Below, in pieces: positions 21,293-30,967 of a DNA stretch of 64,000 bases. The translations under genes were made by a program, and so were the position numbers. The DNA is from Nelumbo lutea (Eukaryota > Streptophyta > Magnoliopsida > Proteales > Nelumbonaceae), in NCBI GenBank assembly GCA_022828595.1, contig JAKGHH010000001.1, forward strand, positions 119,238,999 through 119,302,998, given 5' to 3'. Each line of letters starts with the position of its first letter. Position 1 is the first letter of the stretch. Below the pieces are notes generated by a model. It had not been told where the DNA came from. It ran no database searches and saw only the letters and a list, made by a program, of their open reading frames with translations.

Positions 21293-21302
21293 CTATTTAT
21301 AG
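21293..21302 (-). promoter_or_regulatory. TATA box upstream of the Gypsy antisense ORF
   Basis: On minus, CTATAAATAG lies 111 bp upstream of the antisense ATG (21,182), in a GC-rich context. A start site ~30 bp downstream would leave an 80-nt leader. It lies inside the element, outside the LTR. Confidence 0.5.
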
Positions 21303-21610
21303 CCACTATACTCGCGCATCAACGGCCAAGATCAAAACCATCTGACGGCTCCCCGCAAAACCAGCTGCGCACCCCCTGAGAAGCCAGTTTGGCGCGCATT
21401 TTCGATGTTAAAAAATTTAAAATCGTTTGGCGTCCATGCGTGAGCTGCACGCAACCCGGATTGACCCCTGGTCGAACCAAGTCGACCCTAATCGGACCAA
21501 AAACACAAGCAGGTTAGACCAGAGAAGTTCCAAACCAAGGCCAAAGCGTCCCGAGGCAAATCCACCCATCCCGTGAACTCCCCACGTCGGGTCAGGACCC
21601 CGAGCACGAC

Positions 21611-21624
21611 GAGTGGAGGGCAAT
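21611..21624 (+). other. Polypurine tract before the 3' LTR
   Basis: 'gagtggaggg' followed by 'caat' precedes the 3' LTR. It is equivalent in position to the cleaner tract 'aagtgggggg' at 43,841 in another LTR family. In the family it primes plus-strand synthesis. Confidence 0.6.
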
Positions 21625-22399
21625 TGATGGAGGAAGATTTGACCCGACCCCTTGGCCACGCGACACGTAGAAGCAACTGAGAGTGACTTGGAAGAAGCGC
21701 CTGCTCGGCATGGCAGCGGGCCCACAACCCGAGCTCCGAGAAAGGAAGTCCCGAGCTTCCCAGAAAAGGAACCCGTGACCCGAGCTCCCCAAGGAAGAAC
21801 CCTAGCTCTCCCTTCGAGGTCCTGAGCCTTACAAGGAGCGCAAAGGGCAAAAACCCGAGCTGACCCACCCCGAACAGTCCGGGCCACACTTCTACCCGAA
21901 CTCAAGACTTCTACCCGTACACGGAGGCAGCGTGCCTAACTAATTAGGGGTCCGATACATGACAACTGCCCTCCAACGACCACTTGCCACCGCCATCTCA
22001 AACGTGGCAGAGACGGCCCTGACAAGGAAGACAATGGCGATTATGACACCCAGCAACTAGCAGAGGTTATGACACCCGAACTGGCGTCTGGCAGAGATGA
22101 TGACACCCGATCTGGCAGGAGGTGATGATGCACGATCTGATAGAGGTATGGGAGTGAGTGTACCAGGGTGATTATAAAAGGCCCCCTTCCCCCAAAGAAG
22201 GAGGTATGTGATTCTTGTGCTTTCTGGTCTTGAAGTCCCTCATTCCCCTTGCCTTCTCAAGAGCACTAACTTGAGATTCGGAGTGTTCCAACCGGGTTCC
22301 TCCCCGGAAGTCTTCATTTTCTTCCTTGTTTCAGGCACCTTCGGCTCTGCCAAAGGCAAGGTGACCGGAAGCTAGGACTGACTGGATTGTGCATCATCA
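21625..22399 (+). repeat. 3' LTR of Gypsy copy A
   Basis: It begins TGATGGAGGAAG and ends GTGCATCATCA. Relative to the 5' LTR it has many C/T and G/A differences and a ~40-bp deletion near 21,912. It is followed by the right copy of the 33-bp flanking repeat (22,403-22,435). Confidence 0.9.
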
Positions 22400-22402
22400 C
22401 AT

Positions 22403-22435
22403 ATATAATATAATATATAGAATACATTTTTAGAA
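22403..22435. repeat. 33-bp direct repeat flanking the Gypsy element (right copy)
   Basis: Exact match to 14,950-14,982; here it begins three bases after the LTR. Confidence 0.85.
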
Positions 22436-22643
22436 GTTTAAATATAATTATTTAAACTTTATATCTTAAAATTAATAAATATAATCGTATTTGGATTTTA
22501 ATTGGACTGGATGGGGGCGAATCCGAATCTGATTTGATTACATAAATACATCTTTCGAATTTGAGATAATCGAATTGGATGTCAGATTGGGCCTCGGGTT
22601 TTCGAGTATCATTGATGAGCCTAATTACAACCCTACCTACAAC

Positions 22644-23420
22644 GACATAAGGTACATCGATCCACACTAGAGGCCAACTGAACTCCTCAAAACAACTTGA
22701 TGCATTTTAAAACTCAATATATTGTGGTTAGACCACAATACCAAACACCCACTTGGTTAGCAACCCATTGACTTGTACAACGGTCTTGACTGTTTTTTAT
22801 TTTAATTGTTTTAATTATTTTTTACTTTTTGAATCAGAATGGGTCATCCGTTCAAACCGGATGATCGAACCACTCACCTAGAAACCGGTGGCCAAAGCAG
22901 TTCCGATTTCAAGTCAGTTTTTTAAACATTGGCTCAAAAGTTCAATTGTGATATTGTTGATCGCATAAATACTATTTTGCAAGGAGCAAATCTCTTAAAG
23001 TATCCCTAAGTTTTAGGAAATTGATTATCTTCCCCTACCATTTAGAAATTGCTTTAAAGTACCTCCGATTTTTTTGATAATTGATTGAATCCTCTCTTGC
23101 CATTAGCGTCCGTTAGCATTATTCCTTCAAGAATTCACAAGTCTCTTGTCTCCATCAACCTCTCATGCAATTAACTAATTGGGACTATTACAAATGGTTT
23201 TGCTCATGGTTTTATTAACCAACCCAAAAGCATAACTGCTTTGGTCACTGGTTTTGGTTCAAGCGGTGTGACAATATGGTTTGAACATGGTTTTAAGGTC
23301 TAAAACCAGACCCGAAATCATGACTGGTTCTCGAGTCAACAAGTTCAAGAATATGGTTCAGTTTGGTTTTCAAAACCGTGGTATTGGCACCAGCATTCCC
23401 AAGCTTGGTAGCTTGAACCT
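22644..23420. other. Dispersed repeats, no gene seen
   Basis: Contains a short palindrome TTGTGG-TTAGA-CCACAA near 22,722. It also has a common plant repeat ('aaagtatccctaagttttagg', 22,996-23,110) and a diverged copy of 3,503-3,640 ('ctcatgcaattaact...' from 23,163). The latter supplies the uninterrupted right flank of the hAT-like element ending at 3,502. Confidence 0.6.
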
Positions 23421-23985
23421 TGATGTAGGCGTAGATGGCATTGACCTTACAGTGGCCTACATGTGTTGGGCAGCGCACGTTAGAGCGGAGTCAATCAATG
23501 AACGCATGCTGCCAGCTCGGCGGAAACCTAGGAACCAATGGCGCGGGGTCACTTGGCAGCCTAGGACGGCCATGTGCCCCGTGTACGGACTCAATCCCTG
23601 CCGTCCTAGCTCACCTTCCTCCAGGCAGTTTCAAGTATAACTATGAGGTGACTCCCCTCCAGGTAAGGGATCGAATACTTGAGCTCCCCCACTAGCCTTT
23701 GAGATCTATTACTTTCTAGTGATGTCGTTTGGGTGCTCGCAGACCTCGTCCACTCCATTCCTTGGTACTAATTTGACTGTTGGAGTCACCTTTCTTCTTG
23801 CGGAATCGACCCCTTGGTCCTCGGCTACCTCGGACGCAAGACACCACAGACCTCGGACCTCGGATCTGCACCACCTCGGTCCTTAGTCCTTGGCCATCTT
23901 AGGCTTCAGACCTTGGGTACCTCGATCCTACTCGGGCTTAGGAGCGAATTGATAGTGTTGTCCTCGGCCAACCCAAGCATCAACA
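23421..23985 (+). repeat. Solo LTR with 5-bp target duplication
   Basis: 565 bp from TGATGTAGGCG to GCATCAACA, flanked by AACCT on both sides (23,416-23,420 and 23,986-23,990). No primer site or coding region follows. It matches the LTR at 43,855-44,374, where internal sequence and a polypurine tract precede it. This is best explained as loss of the element body by recombination between its two LTRs. Confidence 0.85.
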
Positions 23986-24470
23986 AACCTTACACAAAAT
24001 GAGATTCGTGGAAGGTCTTTTGACATTTTGGGGCTATGGTCTATCACTTAATACTTTAAGAACATATTTAGGTATGGATGCAAATAGATCGGATTCAAAT
24101 CAGGTTATATCGGAATCCGATATGACACTATTAATTGTAGATCCAATCAGACCCGGATCTGATAAACATGGATCTGAATTCGAATCCGATGAGGAAGTTG
24201 GATTTGATCCAATCCAATTTATTTATTTTTTAATTAATAAATTGTTAAAAGAAAAATAAAAAATAACAATTTAAATAAAGAAAAGCAGAAAATACAAGTA
24301 TCTTTGGAACTATTTTGATAATATATATACATGTTTTTTACAAAAATAAAAAATATAATAAATTTACAAAAATGCAATATAAATAATATATTTATAAAAA
24401 AGTAAATAACATATACAGGATCATCGGATAGGGGGATCCAAATTCGATCCGATTTATCCTATTATGCAAA
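23986..24470. repeat. AATCCGA-rich element fragment
   Basis: From about 24,070 the words 'ggatgcaaatagatcggatt' and 'gaattcgaatccgat' match 44,457-44,840. The right end is lost here; in the other copy it continues to an end reading 'attcgcaccccttt'. It resembles a hAT-like MITE. Strongly AT-rich. Confidence 0.55.
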
Positions 24471-24674
24471 AAAAGGAGGTTTTTTCTTTTTAAACTGGAT
24501 TTTTATGCAAAAAATCATTAAGCAATGTTTGATTTTCTAAATTTAAAAATTCACTAATAATAGAATAATAAAACATTTGCACTGTATATAATTCTTTACA
24601 ATTACAATGGATAAACTCTTAAAAATTACATAGTCTACACGATCTGTTTCTTCTTCTTCTTCTATCGATCAATC

Positions 24675-25445
24675 TTATTGGCTTAGTTTAGTGGGAACCA
24701 CATTAAGAACGAAGCAAAGATTTGAGCCTTGGGCGGGTTGTGGGAGACGAAAAGACCAGACTTGCAATGAGTGAACCTTGGGGCTCCATTCTTGCAGAGC
24801 AACGAGGTCGTTCCACGCTCCATTCAGCACATAAGAGTAACTACTGCCGAAAGAGTTCCACCGAGTAAACTTTAGTGTCCAGAATCTGCACTCCGGATCC
24901 ACAACCACCACCTTCATCCCTCCATTCGTCTCCTTTCTTAGTCTCTCCCTCTCCTCTTTCGTCAGAAACTCCTCCTTCATTTGCTTACCGGGCATTGTCA
25001 AACGGTTATGCCCCCTGCTCAAATCAGTCTTGTGAAGTGTTTTTTCTATCACCCACACGATACTTGTACCTCCATGGCTCTCGATCACGCTCAGCAACTT
25101 CTCCGGCATTTTTACTTCTCCGGCCGGTCGTGGATTTAGCGGTAGAGGAGGCGGTAATGGTGATGCTGGTCCTGAAGCAGCATCCATAATCAACTCGTTA
25201 TTTTTCTCCCCCTTCTCCATCCTCCTCTCTTGTGCCAATTCTTCCATTTCTATCTCAACCAACACCTTCAGGAATTCAAGACCGATCTTGTTCTTCTTCT
25301 GATATCTTTTCTTTATCATTCCACTCTTCTCGTCAAAAATCCTCAGGTTCAGTCGCTGAGGCAGAATGATGCCTTTCTGTTGGCGCTTTTCAAGAATATT
25401 GTCCTGGTCCATCTTCTGCTGCACCCGCTCTGAAGTTACGTTCAT
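24675..25445 (-). CDS. B3 domain (DUF313) putative transcription factor
   Basis: A single-exon frame of 256 codons. I chose the ATG at 25,445 because the frame is closed by a stop just upstream and offers no earlier ATG. The basic, lysine/glutamate-rich N-terminus (1-80) and a proline/alanine linker (about 90-112) precede a C-terminal domain (about 115-250) of the plant DUF313/B3 type. Recognisable parts are EKTLHKTDLSRGHNRLTMP, EEFLTKEER, CRFWTLKFTRW, NGAWNDLV and VHSLQVWSFR. Such proteins are nuclear and thought to bind DNA; the target of this one is unknown. A TATA-like box lies about 100 bp upstream. The 3' side is an AT-rich repeat. A second, broken copy lies at 30,968-31,736. The frame is intact, but expression cannot be judged from sequence. 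Confidence 0.8.
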   Translation of the reverse strand: MNVTSERVQQKMDQDNILEKRQQKGIILPQRLNLRIFDEKSGMIKKRYQKKNKIGLEFLKVLVEIEMEELAQERRMEKGEKNNELIMDAASGPASPLPPPLPLNPRPAGEVKMPEKLLSVIESHGGTSIVWVIEKTLHKTDLSRGHNRLTMPGKQMKEEFLTKEERERLRKETNGGMKVVVVDPECRFWTLKFTRWNSFGSSYSYVLNGAWNDLVALQEWSPKVHSLQVWSFRLPQPAQGSNLCFVLNVVPTKLSQ

Positions 25446-25545
25446 CTTTTTCTTCTTCTCAATTTCCAATGTACGTTGATATCACTCTGAGAATCGTTCT
25501 TCTGCTGCCGCTCAATTTCGAATGTACTGGTGTCACTCAGAATTG

Positions 25546-25555
25546 TTATTTATAA
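25546..25555 (-). promoter_or_regulatory. TATA box of the B3/DUF313 gene
   Basis: On minus, TTATAAATAA lies about 100 bp before the ATG and is kept in the duplicate near 31,840. The leader between contains two copies of 'ctcaatttc(g/c)aatgtac' about 50 bp apart, a small local duplication. Confidence 0.55.
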
Positions 25556-25830
25556 GGTTAGTACTGCTAATTCGTTTTTCTTTTAAACTCCTCGTAGAAT
25601 TATGATTATGTAGTGATCGAAAAGAAATAAAAATCGTTAGAGTTAGAGTCCTATCCTAACTGAAATATTAAATTTTCTCAGTTTCTATTTTTAGAATTTA
25701 GAAATTTAGACAGATGGAAATTAAGAAGAGGAGCACTCGAAGATGGAAAGGAAAAAGGAAAGTTAATTCTCCGCCGCGTTCCACTTACGATCTAAAATTG
25801 CTTTTTTGTGAATAGCTTCAGTTCTTAAGA

Positions 25831-25966
25831 CTGTGTTTGGTTGTAATGAAATAAATTTCCACTGGTGCAAAACTATGACAGTGCAAACGATTTTAATGTA
25901 AATTTTAATTTATTTTTGTTTCAAATTTTAGCTTATCTAGTTTGATTGTAGTATAAATTAAGTAAA
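25831..25966. mobile_element. Left half of a GACTGTGTTTGGTTG MITE
   Basis: Matches the first half of the complete MITE at 32,243-32,507, then is cut at 25,966 by hAT-type element E8. The preceding sequence lacks about 105 bp present in the other B3 duplicate (32,090-32,200). Confidence 0.7.
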
Positions 25967-26797
25967 TTAACCGAATCGATCGGTATATATACAATAATAT
26001 ATATATATATATAATATATAATATTATATTTATATTTTTACTTTTTAAAAAACCGGCTGCCAGAGGCGCGCCTATGGTCTGTCTGCCTTTCCCACTTTTA
26101 TCATACATGTGACACACTTATCTTTTGAATTTTCCTCTTTCCCAAGTCCCAACACCCAAGAGGCTGGTGCACACTTGCCAAGGCCAAGTGAGTAAACCTG
26201 TGTGCACACTGGCTTTTTCGATATGTCCCCTTCCTCAAAAAATGAGATGCCTAACTAGTAAGTAATGGATTTTCAAAATTTTCAAATGGTGCACACTCGC
26301 CAAGGCCGAGTGAATAAACCTGGGCGCACACTCTCCTTTTCAGTTTTCCCCTTCTTCGAAAATAGTGATGTCTAAGTAATGGATTTTCAAAATTTTCAAA
26401 TTTATTATTTCCCACTCCCAAGCTTTGTTTGACTGTCTCTGCCTCTCTCATCTCTCATCTTCGTGGCTCTGCCAACTCTCAGGTTTTCACTTCAGGCAAC
26501 AACAACCACCAACTAGTCCAACACCGGCGAATCATTGGCCACCACATCGCCCTCGCAGGTTCGCCCTCTGTCATGCTTGTTCAGTTATTCTTTTTTTTTT
26601 TAATTTGAGTGCAAAAAAAAAACCGAAAAACCAAACCGCAATTAACTGATCCACCAGTTAACCGATAGACCAGTTAACCGGTTACATTGGCTTGGTTTCG
26701 GTTCAGATTAAAAAAAAAAACGATCAAGTCGGTTCCGTTTAAAAAAAAAAAAAAACCCCACGGTTCAGTTAACCGAATCGTGAGCCCCTACCCCTAA
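25967..26797 (+). mobile_element. hAT-type element E8, 5' truncated, outside the array
   Basis: The right half of the array's nested element, from 'accgaatcgatcggtata' to CCGTGAG/GCCCCTACCCCTA. It is followed by attgcgtg, the same target duplication sequence with one change, and then the right end of element L up to about 26,880. It must therefore derive from the same L-plus-hAT composite as the array units, moved or duplicated 14 kb away. Confidence 0.8.
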
Positions 26798-26879
26798 TTG
26801 CGTGGGCATCTTTAACACATTTGTGCCTCTTGTTAAAGGATTCTAACAAAGGCGATCTACTTGCAATTATGTCAAAAGG

Positions 26880-27309
26880 AGTTTTAAAAATAAAAAAATA
26901 ATACATGAAAAATTCCAAAATTAAAAGAATTAACATTAAAGTTCCCAATATAAAAAAAAAGTTGAACATTTAACAAATCAAACAAATAAATGGTAAAGAA
27001 TAAAGACTAAATAGTGAAAGATTAAAGAACAAATACTTCTAACAATATATAAAACATCACAATTAGACATGGCAATTAGGTCAGCGGGTTTACCCATGAC
27101 CCATGACCCAACCCAACCCAAACCAAGTCTTTTCGGGTTGGGTCAAGTTGGGTAATTCAAGTAGCTACATATGAGACCCTAACCTTGTTTTTTTGGGTTG
27201 GGTTGGGTCAACTTTTTGCTAGGTATACATACATTAAAGAACATAAACAAGCATAAATAAAGAAATGTATTAAATTTAGGCTCTGTTTGGTGTCATGAGA
27301 TGTGATGGG
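26880..27309. repeat. Dispersed repeat fragments
   Basis: 26,880-26,985 matches 2,275-2,400 ('acatgaaaaat(t/g)ccaaaatt'). 27,068-27,225 is a GGGTTGGGT/GACCCAACCC-rich hAT-like piece related to 2,112-2,260. No coding sequence. Confidence 0.6.
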
Positions 27310-27897
27310 AAAAAGTGGGACAATAGATCCCAATTCTTGGGGTATAGGATCCCACAATTTTGGTAGGAAATAAGTGGGAATGGAGGGGAAACTTGTTTAA
27401 CAATAAAAAAACACATACCTTATAGCATTTCTAAGAAAAATAATTTAATGTTTAACAATTATTTAAGAAAAAATGTTAAAGTTATGAATTAAGTGATAAA
27501 TATTAATAAAATAAAGCATTAATGATAAAATATAAGCTAATAAAATTAAAATATTATAATTGTTAATTATTTAAAAATTAATAATTGTTAATAAAATACT
27601 AAATCATAAGAATATTATTAATTAATAATTAACAACAAAATAAATAATAATTAATTAACTAATTAGTGAATAATGCAATAATTATTTTATTTTTAATAAT
27701 TTATTTAAAAAATAATAAATTAATTAAAATAAATCATTAATCAACAAAAGTACTAATAATTAATAATAAAATATTAAAGTTATTAAATAAAGCATATGTA
27801 TTAATAAAATGAAATATTAATAATTCTATATGAACTGATAAAGATCAAAGGATTAATTAATTAAATATTAATTTCATATAATTAATAATAAAATACT
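27310..27897. repeat. AT-rich tandem repeat R1, first copy
   Basis: Beginning 'aaaaagtgggacaatagatc', it is nearly identical to 29,705-30,292. The first copy is cut by the LTR element at 27,898; the second continues to 30,440. Composition is mostly 'attaataa/aattaatt' words, with no ORFs. With R2 (29,545-29,704 and 30,441-30,609) it forms a two-copy tandem repeat of roughly 0.9 kb. Confidence 0.85.
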
Positions 27898-28831
27898 TGA
27901 TGAGGGCGGATTTGGCCCTCCAATGATATTGTGACACATGGCACCTCGAAACAAATAGGTGACACCCGGAACCACTTTAGCCAAGTTGATGGTGTCCCAC
28001 CTGGCAGCCCAAGCGCGGCCTAGCGGCCTGGCGTAGGCGCGGCCTGGCGCAGGTGTGGTCTGGAGGCCTGGCCCAGGCACGACCTGGCAGCTTGGCACAG
28101 TCACGACCGGGCAACCTGGCACATGCGCCGACCTAGCGACTTACAAGACGTGCTCGCCGACGAATTTGGCATGCCTATCCTAACACTCCTACGATCTTTG
28201 GAAGTCGGCCCACGTGTCGAACGATCTGGAGGGTGGTCAACGTGCATGGCGATTACCTCTAGGAATCTCAAACCGCTTAGATGACCTCGCAGAAATCTCG
28301 GATATGGTACGTGAAGCCCACGCCAAACAATGCCTATATAAAGGCACCAATCCTAGAAGCAAGAGGGGCAAGCAAGTAAGAAAATTCTCTCTCTCATACT
28401 TTGTAATTTTTGGCTCACAGTCTACTATGAGAGTACTAACTTAAGCATCGGAGCGACCTCGTCAGGTTAGCCACCCTGGGTCCACTGACATTTGGTTCCA
28501 TGCAGGTCTCTAAAGAGCAACAAAACTCATCAATCCAGCTCGCTAGTTAGGTAGCTCGGCACCTCAAGGCAACTCGCCACCTGGTCAGCCCAGCACCTCA
28601 TAGGCAGATCGCCACTTGGTCAGCTCGACACCTCATAGGCAGCTCGACACCTAGGCAGCTCGGCACCTCACATGCAGCTCAAAACCACACAGGAAGCTCA
28701 GCACCTCACAGGCAGCTCGGCACCTAGGCAGCTCTACTTTGGCCTCTGAGTCATCGGCCACTTGGAAGCAGGTCAAATGACGAGGTACTTAGCCAAAAAA
28801 AAATGATATGTGACCAAAAATCGCTAAATCA
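27898..28831 (+). repeat. 5' LTR with two internal minisatellites
   Basis: From TGATGAGGGCGG to CGCTAAATCA. A TATA box CTATATAAAGGC is at 28,334-28,345. Two repeat tracts: 'cctggc(a/g)caggcgcggc'-type units of about 24 bp (28,003-28,140) and 'cagctcggcacctcacagg'-type units of about 20-28 bp (28,545-28,735). Confidence 0.75.
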
Positions 28832-28833
28832 AT

Positions 28834-28851
28834 TGGCGCCATCTGTGGGAA
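28834..28851 (+). other. Primer-binding site
   Basis: 'tggcgccatctgtgggaa' lies two bases after the LTR, the same class of primer site as at 15,828 with a few changes. This places the element among Gypsy families even though its coding region is lost. Confidence 0.7.
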
Positions 28852-29261
28852 ATGCTACAAAAAGATAAGTTCTCATCCTACAAAAAGTTAAGTCCTCTTC
28901 TCCCAGAAAGTTAAGTCCTCTCGCTTTATAGTTTCCATTTTTTATGAACTCAAAGACTATGCAGGGAGCTAACAGACTAAGCAGCTCTACCAACTTTACT
29001 TTCAATTCAGATAAAACCTCGTCAGTCCTCTCTACAAAGATGAGCTCTTCGTGGCTTCCATGGGAGTTGGCAGCCAACAGACTGCATGGGCGCCCTTGCT
29101 GGTCGAGCTTTCCAAGGCTCCCGTGCGAGCTGGCGACCTAAAGTTAGTGGGCTGCCCCCGAAGGTCGTGCTCCTAGTAGCTTCTTGTAGGAGTGGGTGAC
29201 CGGCATCACGGGGCTGATACAGCGCAGCCATAGCTCTAAGGTGCCCACCTGAAGGTCCAGG

Positions 29262-29530
29262 CGCAAGCTGGCGGCCTGGCATAGGCGTGGCCCGATAGCC
29301 TGGCCCTGGCACGGCCTGGCACAGGCGCGGTCCGACGGCTTGGCCCAGGCACGACCTTGACATAGGTGTGGCCCGACAGCCTGGCCCTGGCGCGACCTGG
29401 CCTAGGCACGACCTGACAGCCTGGCACAGGCGCGGCCTAGCGGCCTGGCATAGGCACCGACTTGGCAGCCTGGCACAAGCGCGACTTGACGACCTGGCAC
29501 ATGCGTTGACCTGGCGACTTGCAAGACGTG
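29262..29530. repeat. GC-rich ~24-bp minisatellite
   Basis: About eleven degenerate units around 'cctggcacaggcgcgacct', roughly twice the copy number of the tract at 28,003-28,140 in the 5' LTR. Arginine/alanine/proline-rich minus-strand frames here are artefacts of the repeat. Confidence 0.85.
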
Positions 29531-29704
29531 CTCGCCGACGAATTCGGGTGGTTTTTTCATGAATTCTGATTTTCATTGTATATATGACCAAACCAGCGAG
29601 GACCTAGCATGGTTCAATTGGTTCATCTGGTCCGATCCGGTTGTTTGAACATCGGTAATTAATGATCAACTTTTTTTGTTCAACATAGTTATTTTTTTTG
29701 AACG

Positions 29705-30609
29705 TAACAAAAAGTGGGACAATAGATCCCAATTCTTGGGGTGTAGGATCCCACAATTTTGGTAGGAAATAAGTGGGAATGGAGGGGAAACTTGTTTAAC
29801 AATAAAAAAACACATACCTTATAGCATTTCTAAGAAAAATAATTTAATGTTTAACAATTATTTAAGAAAAAATGTTAAAGTTATGAATTAAGTGATAAAT
29901 ATTAATAAAATAAAGCATTAATGATAAAATATAAGCTAATAAAATTAAAATATTATAATTGTTAATTATTTAAAATTGATAATTGATAATAAAATACTAA
30001 ATCATAAGAATATTATTAATTAATATCTAACAAAAAAATAAATAATAATTAATTAACTAATTAGTGAATAATGCAATAATTATTTTAAATTTAATAATTT
30101 AATTAAAAAAATAAATTAATTAAAATAAATCATTAATCAACAAAAGTACTAATAATTAATAATAAAATATTAAAGTTATTAAATAAAGCATATGTATTAA
30201 TAAAATGAAATATTAATAATTCTATATGAACTGATAAAGATCAAAGGATTAATTAATTAATTATTAATTTTATATAATTTATAATAAAATACTAAATAAA
30301 AAATTGTATTAAGAACTAAATAATAATTAATCTACAATTTATAACAAAACATTTATTAATTAATTAAGTAATTAATGGATAAATGAATAATAAAAATGTT
30401 AAATAATTAAATAAAAATAATAATGAAATGGAAATATTAATCGGGTGGTTTTTTCATGAATTCTGATTTTTAATGTATATATGACCAAACCAGCGAGGAC
30501 CTAGCATGGTTCAATTGGTTCATCTGGTCCGATCCGGTTGTTTGAACATCGATAATTAATGATTAACTTTTTTTGTTCAACATAGATTTTTCTTTGTAAA
30601 CGTAACAAA
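29705..30609. repeat. AT-rich tandem repeat R1/R2, second copy
   Basis: 29,705-30,292 equals 27,310-27,897. 30,293-30,440 is the rest of R1. 30,441-30,609 equals 29,545-29,704 ('cgggtggttttttcatgaat' onward). No gene. Confidence 0.8.
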
Positions 30610-30613
30610 AAAA

Positions 30614-30651
<38 letters not shown>

Positions 30652-30967
30652 GAGGTTTTTTTCTTTTTAAACTGAATTTTTATGCAAAAAATCGTTTTGC
30701 CAAATTAATTTATTGAATAGTTTCTGGCTTCTCCAATGGGAAAAGCATTAAGCATAGAAAACCCATGAAGCACTCCCAAATGAAGCCTTAACGCTTGTTT
30801 CTCAAATAAGTAATGTTTGATTTTCTAAATTTAAAATTCACTAATAAGAGAATAGTAAAACATTTGCACTGTATATAATTCTTTACAATTACAATGGATA
30901 AACTCTTAAAAATTACATAGTCTACACGATCTGTTTGTTCTTCTTCTTCTTCTTCTATCGATCAATC

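Larger units (their letters stand above)
14993..22399 (+). mobile_element. Degenerate Ty3/Gypsy element, Tat/Retand type (copy A)
   Basis: A 7.4-kb element with two LTRs, a tRNA primer site, gag-protease-RT-integrase remnants on plus and an extra antisense ORF before the 3' LTR. That last arrangement is typical of the plant Tat lineage. It is defective: gag lacks about 900 bp relative to copy B, RNase H and most of integrase are gone, and there are several frameshifts and stops. By eye the two LTRs are roughly 88-90% alike, indicating an old insertion. No 5-bp target duplication is found. Confidence 0.92.
14174..22635. mobile_element. hAT-like AATCCGA-rich element split by a Gypsy insertion
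   Basis: The left end TAGGCCTATCAATGATACTC and the reverse complement of the right end (TAGGGTTGTAATTAGG then CTCATCAATGATACTC) are inverted. An exact 8-bp duplication CCTACAAC flanks both (14,166-14,173 and 22,636-22,643). Without the Gypsy the element is about 1.05 kb, with AATCCGA/TCGGATT words near both ends and an AT-rich core. The left end lacks the 'gttgtaatta' part of the right end. It is non-coding. Confidence 0.75.
27898..29544 (+). mobile_element. Deleted LTR retroelement with GC-rich minisatellites
   Basis: A complete 5' LTR (27,898-28,831), primer site, about 400 bp of internal sequence, then a jump into the minisatellite of what should be the 3' LTR. It ends within 'gtgctcgccgacgaatt' (compare 28,149-28,165). 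No gag or pol domain is recognisable. The right flank does not repeat the left flank 'atact', so the 3' side is rearranged. Confidence 0.75.

Noticed and set aside
21417..21905. Long minus-strand frames over the 3' LTR
   Set aside because: They lie in the LTR, differ between LTR copies and start at non-ATG codons; composition artefacts of GC-rich LTR sequence.
24875..25433. Plus-strand frames opposite the B3 gene
   Set aside because: Shadows of the minus-strand gene; the minus frame carries the recognisable B3/DUF313 motifs.
29022..29591. 189-codon arginine/alanine-rich minus-strand frame
   Set aside because: Encoded by the 24-bp GC-rich minisatellite, whose low stop-codon content keeps several frames open.
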